Positions 12,075 through 25,656 of a stretch of DNA of 64,000 bases are shown here, piece after piece. The position numbers and the translations under genes were made by a program. How positions within the stretch are numbered: position 1 is the first letter of the stretch; each line of letters starts with the position of its first letter. The notes beneath the pieces were generated by a model. That model was not told the DNA's origin, did no database searches, and saw nothing but the letters and a program-made list of their open reading frames with translations. This DNA is from Archegozetes longisetosus (taxonomy: Eukaryota; Arthropoda; Arachnida; Sarcoptiformes; Trhypochthoniidae), in contig JAEMBT020000008.1 in NCBI GenBank assembly GCA_018873245.2, positions 12,381,172 to 12,445,171 on the forward strand, read 5' to 3'.

Positions 12075-15000
12075 CATAATAAAAAAAGATTAATCTATGA
12101 TTTTGTTAAATTTTGAAATTAAGCAAATACTTGATAAATGCAATAAAGGAACGAATAATCATATTTGACTTCACTTCATCAAAATAGTATATAATAAAAT
12201 GGTTTTTAGTTGATCTATAGATGAGTTTGACAGAGGTTATAATACTTTTATTGAATTGATATTAATATAAAAAAGATTTAATTGCATTTGAAATTAGTGA
12301 CTGAATAATAATACTAACGAAAATAAGTTATCGATTATAATTTAGAAACTACTGAAAAGTACAAAATAAGAAAAGATGTCATATACTAAGTTCTCAAGTC
12401 TTTAGTCCAGATCTAATTCTCGATAGGTTACAGCAAATAAATTTATAAATTACAAAAATTAACAACTTAATAATAATTTACCCACGTTATTAATCCTTAA
12501 TAACAATGAGGACATTGGTCATTATTGGTAACATAGAAGATTAAAATTAATCAAAAATAGGATTATCAAAAGTTTAGTAGCCCTTAAATAGCTTTTCATA
12601 TTAATTTACCACTACCAACCAACAAATCTATTTTATTCTTACCTGGTCACTATGAAGATGTATTGTCAAGATATTGTGCGATATTAGCTATTGCAGAAGA
12701 AAATTTATATTAATCTTCTTCTACTTCTCATCTTATTGCTGAGTTGACATCATGAGTATTACATTTTGATTATTTTAGAAAAGAAACATAAACATATTCA
12801 AAACCATTTTAAATTCAAATAAATTTCACTTCACATTTTCATATTATGTCAATTTTAAAATAGAAAATTCATAAATTATTTAATTTACTTATGGCTATAA
12901 AGTGCAAAAATTGAGTCAGAATTAGAACACGGTATTTTTCAGAAATAAACTTCTCGGTTCTTCACAATATTTTCACCTCGAGATTCGAGAATTCTTGGAT
13001 TCCATAATATAGTGAAAAACTTAATCAATAATTATTAACTTGCACTTAAATTCAATATTACACATTAAATTTGGATAACCATTCAATAATTAAAAGCTTT
13101 TAATTTAATTTCAAATACATTTAACAAATGAATTTTGGTTAAAAATTGATGGCTTGATGAATCAATTTTTGATAAAATATATTTTTAAGCATTTATGAAC
13201 CTATAAATTTAGAATTATTCATCAAATATTTATTTCTTAATTTAGTTATACAATATTTTTCCTTAGTCAATAAATTTATTAAAAATTTTCAAAATTAACG
13301 ATTAATTATTGGGACTAAATCAATAAAAATATTGTTCAACACCAAATAAATAAGTAAAACTTTTCCGTCAAACCAATATCTTTATTCTACTTAACGAGTA
13401 TCCTTAAAGATATTTAACACTGTATTAGTTTTGATATTGCAATCTATTCTTAATCAATCGTGAGCTTAATTAAGTAGATTAACTGGTCAAGATTATTAGT
13501 CACAGTAAGAGATTAGTCTTATTTTTTGTCACATAGTTTAAAGTAACCAGAACATTTATAATCAAATTTCAATATTTTATGTAGGCATTGTATTTAGCAA
13601 TATTAACAAGGTCAGAATCTCTTAAACCAGATTCAAAAGTTCGCACATAATAATGATCCAAATGTTGGAAAAAATCTAACTCGACTAAAGTGCAAGTCGA
13701 ATCGATTTATTTGACTCTACTATAAGCCTAACAGAAGTGTTTTTGTAACTTATTTCTCAAAAGATGTAGAAGAGAGAAAAAAAGTGATTCATATTTGTCA
13801 ATAAGTTGTCAATTAAAATTTAGTCAAACTCGAGAAAAGTGTTTGAGTTGACACATCTATAGGAAAATATATTCCTAAGATTTAACGTGAATATTTCAGC
13901 TTTTGTACAATCATTTTACAATTAGGTCAAGTTTATCAATACTGTCACATTTTTACTATTGATTGTGAAATGTTGTGTAAATCATAATTGTATTAAGCAT
14001 CATTTTTGAGAAGCAAATTTAAACTTACTATTTCTTTAAATTTTAAAATTCAGCAAATACTTGATTAGTGCAGTAAAACGCCTAAACAAATAATAATTTT
14101 TGATTTTCATCTCTTTAATCAAATATTTATAAAAATGGCTTTAAATTATTCTATAGATAAAATTGAGAGAAATATTTTTATTGAAAGTTATATGAAAAGT
14201 TTTAATTGCGTTTGAAATGACTGAATAATAATTACGAGAAAATACGATCAACTATGATCTCGAAACTTCAAAATTATAAAATAAGAATAAGACTTCATAT
14301 ACTAAGTTCCTCAAATTTTCAGTTAAGATTTCAAATTATTCTTGATTCTTGAAGGCCTCGAATAAATTGATCCTAAACCATGCTATTAATAGTTATTCAA
14401 ATTGATAATTATTCAAATATATTCGTCATAATAGATGACATAGCATTAAGAAGTGTTGAAAATACTTATAAATGTTACTTGATTATTTTTATTTCTATTG
14501 GCTTTCCAGTCACAAACATCTTATTGTCATTATTTTTTAGAGTATAAGCTATAAATATTAAAACTGTTGAAAAGTAATCGAGAAGTGTTAGTCTCCCAGA
14601 CGAAAATAAAGTAGCAAAGGTGGCTACAACTTTGAATTGAAGTTTTATTTGTGAAAAATTGAGCTAAATTTGGTCTTATTTGATTATACAATTGCTTTGG
14701 GCGATGTTTCAAAAAGCACAATAAAGAAATTGATCTGTTTTGGCATTTTAATTAGTTATTCACTCTATTGATGAACTTGATCTATAAGTTTTCCATCTAC
14801 TCAAATTAAATTAAAAACTCTTCAATCAAGATAGTCATAGCTGTTAGTTTGCAATTCATATTCGTATTCTTTGAATATTCTGCTAATTCAAGTGAGAAGT
14901 AGAAAGTATGTATAAAATCATAATTTTTATTTCACTCAAAATAAGTCCAATCAATACTTTAGTGGCAATGATTTAAGATTTTTCTTCTATGGTATCATTG

Positions 15001-15720
15001 ATCGAAAGAACGGCAAACAATGAGATATATTCTGAAGTTGAATAATATTTTTAATAAATAGGAGGTCAAGTTGATATTGAGTTGATTAGTGGCTAAATTT
15101 CATGAAAAATTGAATCAAATGAAAAATATTTACAAATGTTCGTTGCAAATAATCAAAGAGAGAAAAAAGACATCAATTTATCTCCAAAATAAACTATTGC
15201 GTGAAAGTTTAGCTAACAACAATTGTTGAGATAATTTTTAGTAAAAGCTTCAGTTTATATTTATCTAACAATAGTTGACGTGATTGAATGAAAGATTAGC
15301 AGAAAATTGAGTGAGCTTATAGTATTAGAGACTGTTTCGAATGGATTAAGCTATTGGCTTTCATGTGACACAAGTTTGAGTAATTAATAGTTACTTCTAG
15401 TGTAACTAAAAATGTTTAGTCACCTAATTGTCCCCCTATAATACATTCAAATGTTTGTCACAATTACAAAAGCCAGAAATAGTGAGTCTCTTATAAAAGA
15501 TTGAGAACATGACAGAAAGAGTAATCTAAATACTGTGATTCATAGTGAGCGAGAATCGATTTCCTTTACGCAGACAAAAAGTCTAACAAAACAGTTTCTA
15601 TAACTTATTCTTAGCAAATAAGGAAAGAAAGAGAAAGTTATTCATTGGAAAAATAAAATTTTGTCCAACACCAGAAAACGTTCACACATTGGCACATCTT
15701 ATAGTGATTTGAGGCAAATG
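12075..15720 (+). repeat. Diverged direct duplication, unit about 1.9 kb
   Basis: Block 12075-12440 matches 13995-14360 in order and orientation: shared words include AGCAAATACTTGAT, GACTGAATAATAAT and TCATATACTAAGTTC. A second pair, 13600-13870 and 15490-15720, shares GTGATTCAT/AGTTATTCAT after purine tracts and CACATCT near its end. The offsets are about 1920 and 1885 bases, so both pairs fit one ancient tandem duplication. The stretches between the matching blocks are too diverged for me to align by eye. Confidence 0.5.
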
Positions 15721-16811
15721 TTTTCATAGCTTATTCAGCAATAATTTAAATTCGCAAAGGTATCAATTTTTAGATTTTCGCTTGCAATTCCTCTTTCTTT
15801 GACGCCTATTTCTCATTCAATCGTTAAACATTGAAATCCGAATCATGTGTTAAGTAACACATTTTCATACTTTAAGCCAATTCCGACTTACATTCATTTA
15901 ATTGAATATACTTTTGTATCAAATCTTTACACTTGCAAAGCTACGAACATTTAACTCTAATTCTGTTTAATATTTCAAAAGAGGTATTCTTCAGTTGAAT
16001 TGACCTATACTTAAAGCATATAAAACGTAAAAACATAAAAAGCTTAAAAACTTTTAGGAACCATAAAAATAATAGTTTCTAAGTAAGATTGAGTTGATAC
16101 AACATACAACTTGATGATCTATTGAGAAAGAATGTCAAGTCATAATTAGTTTAATGGATGAAAAAAGTCATATATCATAGGTAACATAAATGTGGTAAAC
16201 ATTAATGATATTATTGATAAATATCTTAAGGTTTCATATCTCAAATGATCATTTCTAATGATCAATTTGTCAGAATAACAAATAGATAGGAATTGAAGCT
16301 CAATAACTAAGCGTTTCAATCCTTCTGCTCGACTGATAGACACTATGCACACGAAAACTATACCAATTTTTTATTATTTCACAATACATTTACACATCAC
16401 CTAAACCATAAATATCTTTTAGCTATAGGTTTATTAAAAATGTTTCAGAATGTTCCTATTCTGTGTCTCCAACTAGATTCTGAACTAGTAAGAAGAGTTA
16501 GAATAAATCGATTGTTATAAATCCTAAATTATTACTTTTTGATACCAATCTTAGTAGAAAGTACTTCAAGTGTTTGGTTATCGTGTTAGTGAATGTTTAT
16601 TATAGTGTTTAACGAAGCTCAATACAAGTGACACTCTTTCAATTATAGATAACACCAAATCATATTAGAAATTGTTCTGTAAAATGTTCAACACTTCAAC
16701 CATCTTTTTATATATCCCTAATTTTGTCATTTTTTCTTCTATTTATTTTTACAGTCTTTTCATATTCATATTGAATCAGAGTTAATCAAATTTTCGGTTA
16801 AGTTTTTGCTA

Positions 16812-16968
16812 CAGTCGACTCTCTATAATGTAGTCAACACAGAGCTATAATCTACACTCTCGAGAAAATTATTAGAAGACTATGCACACCATATACATAT
16901 AGTGAAGTCCCTTTATAATAGACCAATTTCTAGTGCATTTAATTGTTCATTAAAACGAGAAGAGACTG
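16812..16968. mobile_element. Pogo/Tigger-like MITE, 157 bp, TA target duplication
   Basis: It begins CAGTCGACTCTCTATAATG and ends in the inverse, CGAGAAGAGACTG, with TA directly on both sides (16810-16811 and 16969-16970). Same terminal family as 4160-4363. Confidence 0.6.
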
Positions 16969-18049
16969 TAAACACACTGTGAATAATGTTTGGCATTAAA
17001 AAATAGATGTCTTGTTTTGTTCTTGACATAAGCAATCACAGAGTCTATTCATATCTATAATGCGGTATTTTTGAGTTAATCTTCAAGTTGATCATTCTAT
17101 AAATGAGGTATGAAAACATGAGTTCAATCCAACAAACGGTTATAATATACCGTACAAACAAAAGCAAACTTAATCAGAGAAGAATAATTCTCACCATTCT
17201 ATTGTTGGTTGAACAGTAGGAGAGCTCACAAGTGAGTTGTATGTATTGAAAAACCTAAAAATACTCTGTTTTGTATAACTTATAAGTTTAGGACTAGAGA
17301 AAGTTCAGAGTATGGCAAATCAAATGCAATTTTTCGAATAAGAATAGCAGAGTATTGACCAAAAGAAGTGAATCCAATTTGTTCGCCAAAACCAAAACTC
17401 TATTATTAAAACCTTAAACGTTTACTTTTAATCGTCATTTTGCCTGAAGCTAGGTTTGAGTTTGCTTTCTGATGATCTGTTAGTTGGTGGAGTGGTTTTA
17501 ACATAAGGAATAAGATGGCACACAACAAACGTTAGGAAAAGACATGCATTTTCAGATTGGATTCTAGAGTTCATTTAAAACGGTTCAAATGCTTTATGTC
17601 TTCTAGCGAACACCTAAATTGAAAATGTTTCAAACTTTAACCTAATCTATGATAAATTGAAACTTGTTTTTTTCATTTCATAGGCTAATTTAACAAAAGA
17701 GCCAAACTTTTGTTACAATTATTAGAGGAATAAAAGTTTATTATATATTCATAAAATCTAATTAAAAGATAAAAATACTAGATTTAAGCCTTGAACTGGC
17801 ACACAAAGGTTATCAAAATAAAAGCAAATATAAGTGTTCATTTTCTACCAATCTATTCACTGTTTTCAGAAGTATTTAACTCAACGTTCAAGTTAGATAG
17901 GTTTAACTGTACATCAAATAAATAATATCTAGCCGATTATTACTTTACTTTTTGGGTAATATTCGACTTTATACTAATATTATATGATAGGACGAGTGCA
18001 AAAGTTATTTTATTCTCATAGCGAACATTAAACTGAATGAATAGATGCA

Positions 18050-18123
18050 CGAGAATGTGATAGTAAGTAACACAACGAGAATGTGATGGTAACACAACGA
18101 GAATGTGATAGTAACACAACGAT
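18050..18123 (+). repeat. 22-bp tandem repeat, about three copies
   Basis: Unit CGAGAATGTGATAGTAACACAA; the first copy carries an extra four bases. Confidence 0.85.
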
Positions 18124-18498
18124 AGGAATATAACACTATAAATAGTATGAACAAAATCGCATTTACGGAAAAGATCGCAATATATTAAATTTGATTCCTA
18201 GATGTGTTCCGTAGATGTCAACAATAGTTATGCATAAGTATTATAGTTATGAAAAAGTATTCATTTTTCTTTTTCAATTTCTGATATGAATCTAACATTT
18301 GATTTATATAATACAAATCTGTTTTGTTAGTAAGAAAAACAACTGAATACAGTTTGTAATCAATTTAAAGTAAACTAACAGTTCACTAATCGAGTTAGTT
18401 GTACTTTGAGATTAACTGCTATTACATTTCTGTTTGATTGTGCACGCACTCTTGTAAATCACGTCAACTAAAAATACTTTATTAACTTAAGCTATGCA

Positions 18499-18727
18499 TA
18501 CACCTCAAAAATTAATAGCTCACGATAGCAACTAGAAAATACTGTTTTTGTGTCAACTGCGATATAAATCTATTTTCGCAAAACCTCAATTTTAATTTGT
18601 TTTGGTCATTATACTAATTATTGTATAAGTTTCTTAATATCTGAAGATATTATGGCCTAATAAAAGGAATGCGATCACACCGTTACTCTTGGTTGCTATC
18701 AACGATTATTAAGTTTTTGAAAGTTGT
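18499..18727. mobile_element. Mariner-like MITE family A, copy 1
   Basis: The left end (ATTAATAGCTCACGATAGCAAC) and the right end (GTTGCTATCAACGATTATTAAG) are inverted. The interior carries TAAGTTTCTTAATATC, shared with the copy at 26105. Length is about 229 bp. Confidence 0.6.
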
Positions 18728-19784
18728 AATCGCTCTCAAGCTACAATGTCACGTATTTCATACAGATTACTAGTATTTACTAACTAAAATTTATAACTGC
18801 TTTATGGCTTAGATTATTTGATTTCAAGTTGAATGTTTGATATGAATTTAAGTGTTTGAAATGCTGTTTGATTAGATATATAGACTTAAGATTTTCTTAG
18901 TTGTGTTTTCCTTTTGCGATAAGGAAATGTGCCCTTACGTAGCAAAATAAAATACGCACTAAATCTTGTTATTACGTTCAATTCATATACTAATATTCAT
19001 TGTTTTGCTTGTTGGTCTTGTTAAAAATCAAATACGTCGCAAACTTTCTGCTCAACTAATTGCTTAAAGTGTAATATTTTTGCAGATTTTCTTTGTTCAA
19101 CTTTTATTCATTGAAAAGTTACTTATATGTGACTCAAATTGTCTATCATAACTAACCTCTAGTCGTGTTTATAAAAAGTCATAATTGAGAAACAGGCTCA
19201 CAATTGACTTAAGATAAGGTAAGTTTAGTGTAAGCATTACTGGAAGGTTTTAGCGGCAAACAAGACTTGGTTATAATAAGATGCAGTATTTTTGCGGATC
19301 ACGCTCATGTTTATGTTAAGCTTAGGTAGTACAGATAGAGTTAGATCTAATCTCAATTCAAACTTACATAGCGCGAGATGCAACAATACTACACCTCATT
19401 CCATACCGAACCCGTAAACTATTGTTAGTATTACGGCTAATTCACTACTAATTCAAATATTATCTCAATATGAAGTATTTTACTTAACAACTATTGAAAT
19501 ATACTTTAGAATAGTTGTTGAAATTAGGACTTTAAGTAATGATAATATTTGCTAACCAGAAAGTGAATACAATTATAAGGAATAAAATGAAATAGGATCT
19601 CAAAGTTGACTTGCTTTTATTTGGTTATCATAAGAAAAGCTCTTGTCATAAGAAACCAATATCTATAATGACTTAACTTTTCATAACTTATATATCATAT
19701 GAGACAATGTTATGTCGATTTTTAAAGGAGTTTTGACATATATTTTTGATGGAAGAAAATTGAATCGCCAAATATCGTGATGCG

Positions 19785-21502
19785 ATGCTGCCTAAAATGA
19801 TTAGCTTGTTATTGATTGCTTCTTATATTCTTGAGGCAATCCCAATTGGTTTTGTCCATTCTCTTCACTATCAACTAAATAACACCAAACTTATCCCTAA
19901 TGTATGTTTTCTCAAACTTTTTACATAACTTCTAAATCTTTTATCTATTTTTACCTCTTTTTTCTTTCAATTTTTATCCAATAAACACTTTTGCAGAAAT
20001 TAGGTTTCAGTTGGTCTACTTGTGGCTCAAACAAAGAATCGATTCAAGTGCAGACTTTATCAGTACTTCCGGATCCGATTATTATTCCGGGAACTATTTT
20101 TGGAGAGTCCAGATTTAGTATTAATACAACACAAATAAGTCCATTACCAGTAAGTTATATAGTGACTAATGAGCTAATTAGTTATAAAGAACTACTTTAT
20201 GATTCAGAATGTTTTCAAATATTCAAATACAAGAAAAGAAGTCATATCTTAACTTAAATTTAGAGACATTTCGAGTGTTACAAACTTTTAATATTAATAT
20301 TGATTGACATAAAAGAAAATTTAGAAAGCTTATTAAATATTTAAATTAGGTTGTACTGAAAGCTATCTATGAGTTAAATATTGACCATTAGAATATTGAA
20401 TTAGTTTTTGTTTGCTAATCTTAGCACAGAGCCGATAAAAGTTGATTTGATTTTACTGAATCGCATTTCGATCCTCAATATAAAACAAACTGCAGTTACC
20501 ACAACTCGCATTCCTCTGAGTGCATTTTTCAACACAAATGAATACTATTTTTCTTTTAGACTTCAATTCAATTGCAAATCTACTCCTAAAAACACAAAAG
20601 AAAACTCATTAGAGTCTAAACTTTTGCCTTTAATGCTACTTCACTTATTAGCCATAATATAACACATTCTTTTCTTTACTTTATTTCTTTCACTTTCAAA
20701 CCGCATAATATAGTTATCGATTAACGTTAAGAAAAAGGTATTCTTCGTTTGGGTTACCATTCCATGCGAGGACAACATTGGATCGTGTAGTTATAAAGAC
20801 TTTTGCCAAATAATCACTAAAATAACATGTCCTCAAGTGTTTCGAAAATACGGGATTCCTTGTCAGTGTCCACTGAGTAACGGTAAATACGCATTTCGTA
20901 ATATTATCACCAATAGTATTTTGTTCAAATTTGATTTATATATATTTTGCTTAACTCTGATTTTCAACTGTATATATAACAATTGAATCGATAGAGACAT
21001 CCCTAATATATTTAATGTTATGCTATGTGATTCTGATGTGAACCCATTGGTATAACTATTCTGTAGTCAAATTGACAGATAGAAGAGTTTGGGTATAAAA
21101 GTAATGTCTGCTTTAGGCAAATCGACAATCATTAGGGATGCTTATATAAACATTTTCAAAGCTTGTTATTGGCATGAATGAACTGATAAGTCAATTTTAG
21201 ATGATTACTTGTTGCGCGTGTGAGATCTTAATAATTATAGTTCTCTTTGATTAATTGCTTTTCACTCTAAAAATCTTTCTGCTCATCACTATTTGTTTCT
21301 ATTTAAAGGTTCCTATTATTTGCCAAAAAGTGCTGTGATAGATATCGACAAATCTATACTTCCGGCATGGCTCGAATCAGGAGAATACAAAGTTTCTGCT
21401 TCTCTATCTGACAGAAATGGAAATCAAATTTTATGTATTGATCTGTCACTAGCAGTTGGAACCCAATTCGAACCAATCTATATGATTGATAACTATGTTT
21501 AA
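19785..21502 (+). CDS. Ganglioside GM2 activator-like secreted lipid-binding protein (paralog 1)
   Basis: Lysosomal or secreted lipid-transfer protein of the GM2A/ML-like fold, which lifts lipids from membranes. Exons 19785-19901, 19997-20149, 20714-20882 and 21309-21502 join in phase to 210 residues. A hydrophobic signal peptide (MISLLLIASYILEAIPI) follows the ATG at 19785. GM2A landmarks in order: FSWSTCGS, VLPDPIIIPG, WVTIPCEDNIGSCSY, YGIPCQCPLSNG, YYLPKSAV, LPAWLESGEYKV and LCIDLSLAVG. All eight cysteines of the GM2A disulfide pattern are present. An alternative open frame with a related motif lies in intron 2 (20425-20662). A MITE starts 65 bp after the stop. Its opposite-strand paralog is at 25657-27560. 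Family call is strong; ligand unknown. Confidence 0.92.
20425..20662 (+). other. Intronic open frame, possible alternative terminal exon of GM2A-like paralog 1
   Basis: After a pyrimidine-rich acceptor (GTTTGCTAATCTTAG) the frame opens with STEPIKVDLILLNRI, which resembles the PLKVDLVLEKEV segment of vertebrate GM2A, and ends in a hydrophobic tail (LLPLMLLHLLAII) before a stop. The main gene model skips it. From that acceptor the phase does not match exon 2; a weaker acceptor at 20404 would keep phase 0. It could be a terminal exon giving a membrane- or GPI-anchored form, or chance. Confidence 0.3.
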
Positions 21503-23683
21503 TTTGATTTTTGTCAAGCTTGTATCACTTTCATAAAATAAGATTGCGTAAAACACATATCTGATTGTACACTGAAAAACTTAATAGTCGTTGATAGCAA
21601 CTAGAAGTGGTAGCTTGTAGTGACATGCTTTTCATTTCCATCAGACGATAATATGTTGAGAAGAAATTAGAGAAATGTTCAATATAGTAACGAAAGCAAA
21701 TTAGAAATACAATTTTGTAACAATTGATGCGCATCAGAGACAAGTTGGTATAACAACGGCCATTTTCTTGTTACTATGAACGATTGTTATATTTTTAAGT
21801 GTATATTGCCTAACGAACTCTATTGATATCTCGTCATAGGATGTACTAATTAATAAAAATGATTAAAATTGTCTTAATATTTTTAAAAAATAAATTGTAA
21901 ATAAGAGGTATTCGTGTAACTTGAAGCAATTTAAGCCAATGGTATCTAAACTAACTTAAAGGCAAAGCTAAGTTGAACCTGAAGAAAAAATAGAAATTTT
22001 TGCTAGGCAAAAGGTGACAAAAATATTTATTCTCAATAGAAGGGTAATAAAAAAGTTGAGCAAATTTTTTAAGACCTAAAATCCGTTAAAAACTCATGCT
22101 ATCGACAGCGATACAGCCATAGATTATTCTGGGGTTATTTATAGTGATTTTGCAGTTTTGTTATTCGTTTCCTATCACTCTCTTAAACCATTAATAAAAA
22201 TATCTGCTTTAGAGCTAATATCAAAGGAAAGGATACGGTGAAGAGTGTGACGAAACGGAGAGTATATATAGTAAAGCTGTTATGAAAGCAAATCAATAAA
22301 AGCCAAGAGGAAAAATATGATATTTAGTTGTTAAAGATTGAATTTTGAAGACGCGTTTGCGCATCAAAATTGTCAACAGTTTGTTTAGTGAACAGCACAT
22401 AAGTATATCTCTCTTCGTCTCATTCTATTAGTGCTTAACATCTATTAAATATATATTAATTCAATTGTATATAATTGCAATTTGTAATATTCAGTTCTGA
22501 TAGAAGAGTATGAGAACCAGTATTCGATCGAATGCTATCGCTTCTACAGAGAGATTAGAAGGAGAAGAGAAGGAAAAGAGAGGGAGAGAGATAGATAGAA
22601 AGAGCAGTGAAATGATGGGAGAGAAGTAGGCTATAGAAAAGTGGATCTCATGCTTATTGGCTTGAAGAAGCAATATTAAGATGGCTTCATTGGCTCGAAA
22701 GTCCTTTGTGTGCTATAACAGTGACTATTTAACAATTGATTCAATGGTCACGCTATCGTTACAAATAAGTTGAGCAACAAGTCTATTCTACTTATGCCCA
22801 AAATTGTCTTAACATCCGTCTGTGTCTTCTGTGTAAGTGATGTGATATTACTCTTATTTAACACTTGAAGATAAACGATACTCTTTAGATACTCTTTAGA
22901 TACTCTTCTCTTCAATCCATTAATATTGATTTGACTCTAAGCGTCTCACCAAATATTAGTGGTTAAGTGATTTTCTATTTTGTTTATCTCCTCTTATTCT
23001 TCATTCAATAGTAGAAGGAACCTAACAGGAAAAAATTGATTCACCAATTTACTGGTTAATAGTCATCGTTAATCTAGTCATCGAATAAGTTGTGAATATG
23101 TATAGAATATTATATTATTTGTAATTACTGAATATTTCACAATTTCTCAATATTAATCACTAAATAATACAGTTTATGGTCCATAGAATATTCCGAAATC
23201 TACATAATTTATATATTCTGTTGAGAAATCTATTCGAACAAGTCTGATATCGAGAATATTCAAACTCAATAACTGTAAACATATAATGCTTTTTCTATAT
23301 TTTTATGTGTCATATTCTATGATATCTAACTGAATTTGAAACACTGTTGAAAGAATATTCTAGAGAATATTATCCTATGTAGAGTAGAATAGATAAAAAA
23401 TAGTAATCCTATTATTTAAATAGGCTTTATTAATTGATTTTTATTAGACCAATCAGTCTGATAGTAAAATAGTTATCGATTTGCTCAGTTTAGAAAGTGA
23501 GGAAAGTATCGATTTTTTCCTAAACGTCATTCGACAACAAGAGGAGGAGAAAAAAAAACGTAAAATACAAATAAATATAAAAGAAAAGGAGAACATAAAA
23601 CTTAATACGTTTTCCCTATTATTACTAAACATTATTAGGATGTTAGCGGTGATTTTATCTGAAAAGTTGTTATAATTTACTAA
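21503..23683. other. Intergenic between GM2A-like paralog 1 and the small membrane protein
   Basis: Contains a MITE (21568-21803), a purine-rich stretch (22550-22610) and a short tandem repeat of GATACTCTTTA (22879-22908). I see no supported exon. Confidence 0.5.
21568..21803. mobile_element. Mariner-like MITE family A, copy 2
   Basis: Left end TACACTGAAAAACTTAATAG, then TTGATAGCAAC; right end is the inverse, closing TTTTTAAGTGTA. About 236 bp, with TA at both ends. It lies immediately downstream of the GM2A-like gene. Confidence 0.6.
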
Positions 23684-23992
23684 ATGGAGTCATTAAACGG
23701 GACTAGAGTCAAACTAACACAAGAGCAAGAGAACCAACAAACACAACCGGTTAATTCAGGGCCTAATTCAGGGCCTATCAGCAATTATTACTCCGACTAC
23801 GATCCTATGATTGGTATTCGTATAGCAATATCATTGGGAGCTTTAATCACATTATTCACTATATTTTTATTGTATAAAACTAAGTGCAATGCCAGAAAAA
23901 CTAAGCGCTTGTTTCAGGCATCACTTAGGACTAGAGATTATGGTTTAGATAAACTTGAGTGTAGAACAAGAACTCTATCCAATAGTAATTAA
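23684..23992 (+). CDS. Small single-pass membrane protein, unrecognised
   Basis: One exon of 102 residues from an ATG in good context (ACTAAATGG). An N-terminal hydrophilic part is rich in Asn/Gln, with a duplicated NSGP and an N-glycosylation sequon (NGT). It is followed by a membrane segment at about residues 43-65 (IGIRIAISLGALITLFTIFL), then a basic cytosolic tail (KCNARKTKR) of about 37 residues. Composition and the clean membrane topology look like real coding sequence, and the basic residues after the helix suggest an N-out orientation. I do not recognise the family. It could be the last exon of a larger gene, but I found no upstream exon. Confidence 0.45.
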   Translation: MESLNGTRVKLTQEQENQQTQPVNSGPNSGPISNYYSDYDPMIGIRIAISLGALITLFTIFLLYKTKCNARKTKRLFQASLRTRDYGLDKLECRTRTLSNSN

Positions 23993-25656
23993 TTATTCAT
24001 TTGATTGGTGAGCGAATTACATCTAAAGTCATCTTATAATTATTGATATGATTACTAATTTTCTTATTTCATCTCAATAACTATTGAAATGCTGTCCATT
24101 TGAAAGTGTATTATAAATGATTAATTATTATTATATCATATTTTGATCATCTTTTTTAATGTTGTGCTTCTGACGAACAAATTTTCAATTGTATTTGATT
24201 AAAATTGATTTTGTTTGTACTATTAAACCAGAATAAAATGACGTATTTAATGTTCAACTATTTGAGGTATTATTTTCATTTACTTAGCTGCAAAATCAGA
24301 TAGAATTAGAGATAGCTTTCATTTCAATACTATTAATACTTGCTCATTATTCACTCGATTATATAATTGATCATCAATCATGCTCATAGTTAGAATTTCG
24401 CGTAACATTTGTTTTATAACTTTTCAGACATACCCTATACTTGTTTTTATTGATCAATAAAAACAACAATATGATTCATCTTCATATTTATCTTTATTCA
24501 TATGAGAAACAATGAGAAGGAGTTGTCTCATAACTTATGAAACAATCTTAGATTTTGCTAACCGTAATCATAACTACGAAGAGTAACTTAAATCTAGGCG
24601 TAAAAGAAATTTGAAAAATGTGAACTTGGCTTCCTTCAAAACTATAGTTTTGTCACATTTATACTTTAGCACTCTCTGCTTTTGCAACAATCAATAAAAG
24701 CTTTTCAGAAGAATGACATTACCCGACATGGAAATAACGTTACTAAATAGCAAAATTGCAGTCAATCATTTTCAAGCCTTGGATTGACAAACAATTCAAT
24801 AGAAGCGAATCAATACTATAAAGGCTTGCTTTGTATCAATTGATTATAGTATTGACAAATATTTGAATGCATTTGAATTTTCGACTAGAAAGCTAAAAAT
24901 AATTTCAATGTAAACTTCATTAATCTTTTCTAATGATAATGTAAACTAAAAGCTGAAGTCTGTTTCTAATGTGTTCAACTCAATGCTCAATATTTCTTTA
25001 TTTTGATCTCTCCTTTTACTCGTGTTTGTAATATTTAGATAAACCTAACCATTCACTTATAAATAGTCTAATTTCTCGTTTATTTAACTTATGATTGTTC
25101 TAAATATTTGTTTTAAAATTCTGGTATCACAAATGGTATCACTTTCAAATTGTGTAGCTGTCTCATTTCGGTCACATTTCCATCAACTTCAAATATGAAA
25201 GTGTGACACGTTTCTAATTCACAACATTTCTAAGTGTTTTTGAATAATAAAAATTTGAACAAATAAAATGTGAAGTTTTTCTAATGAAAACAAATTAGTT
25301 GCTTACCAATTAATGATAAGTTAAACTAAATTTTGTTTACCAACGCATATGAATTATTCTTTATTGAACTTAAAATTTAGTTAAACATTAAACTTAATTA
25401 AATGAGTTAAAAAACTATCAATTAATACAAGATAAGAATATTTATCTACAATATTAATCATTTCTTTCAATCAAACTTTTCACTAAAATTAAAATTCATA
25501 TAAAATTCGTCTGAAAGACAAAATTCTGTGGAAATACTTTATTTTGCAAAAGTTTACAAAATTTTATTCAAACCCTATAAACAGTTTTCTATAGTGTTTA
25601 ATAACAGTTTTACAAAATAAGTTCAATTTAGAAGACATGACATGAAGTCTGAACAA
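23993..25656. other. Intergenic, no feature recognised
   Basis: AT-rich and stop-dense on both strands. Probable 3' flanks of the membrane-protein gene (AATAAAATG near 24231) and of the opposite-strand GM2A-like gene. Confidence 0.5.

Larger units (their letters stand above)
9151..19784. other. Gene desert (10.6 kb)
   Basis: No open frame here shows recognisable protein similarity or exon structure. It is AT-rich and stop-dense on both strands. It holds a tight hairpin (10767), a foldback (11762), a diverged direct duplication (12075-15720), a pogo-like MITE (16812), a 22-bp tandem array (18050) and a mariner-like MITE (18499). Two to three CCTAA units occur near 11606. Confidence 0.6.

Noticed and set aside
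18050-18123. Possible CRISPR-like array
   Set aside because: Direct tandem repeats without unique spacers in a eukaryotic genome; a minisatellite.
23481-23675. Charged ORF just upstream of the small membrane-protein gene (SIDFFLNVIRQQEEEKKKRK)
   Set aside because: It starts at TTG, is mostly purine-run translation, and has no splice or family support; more likely 5' leader of the next gene.
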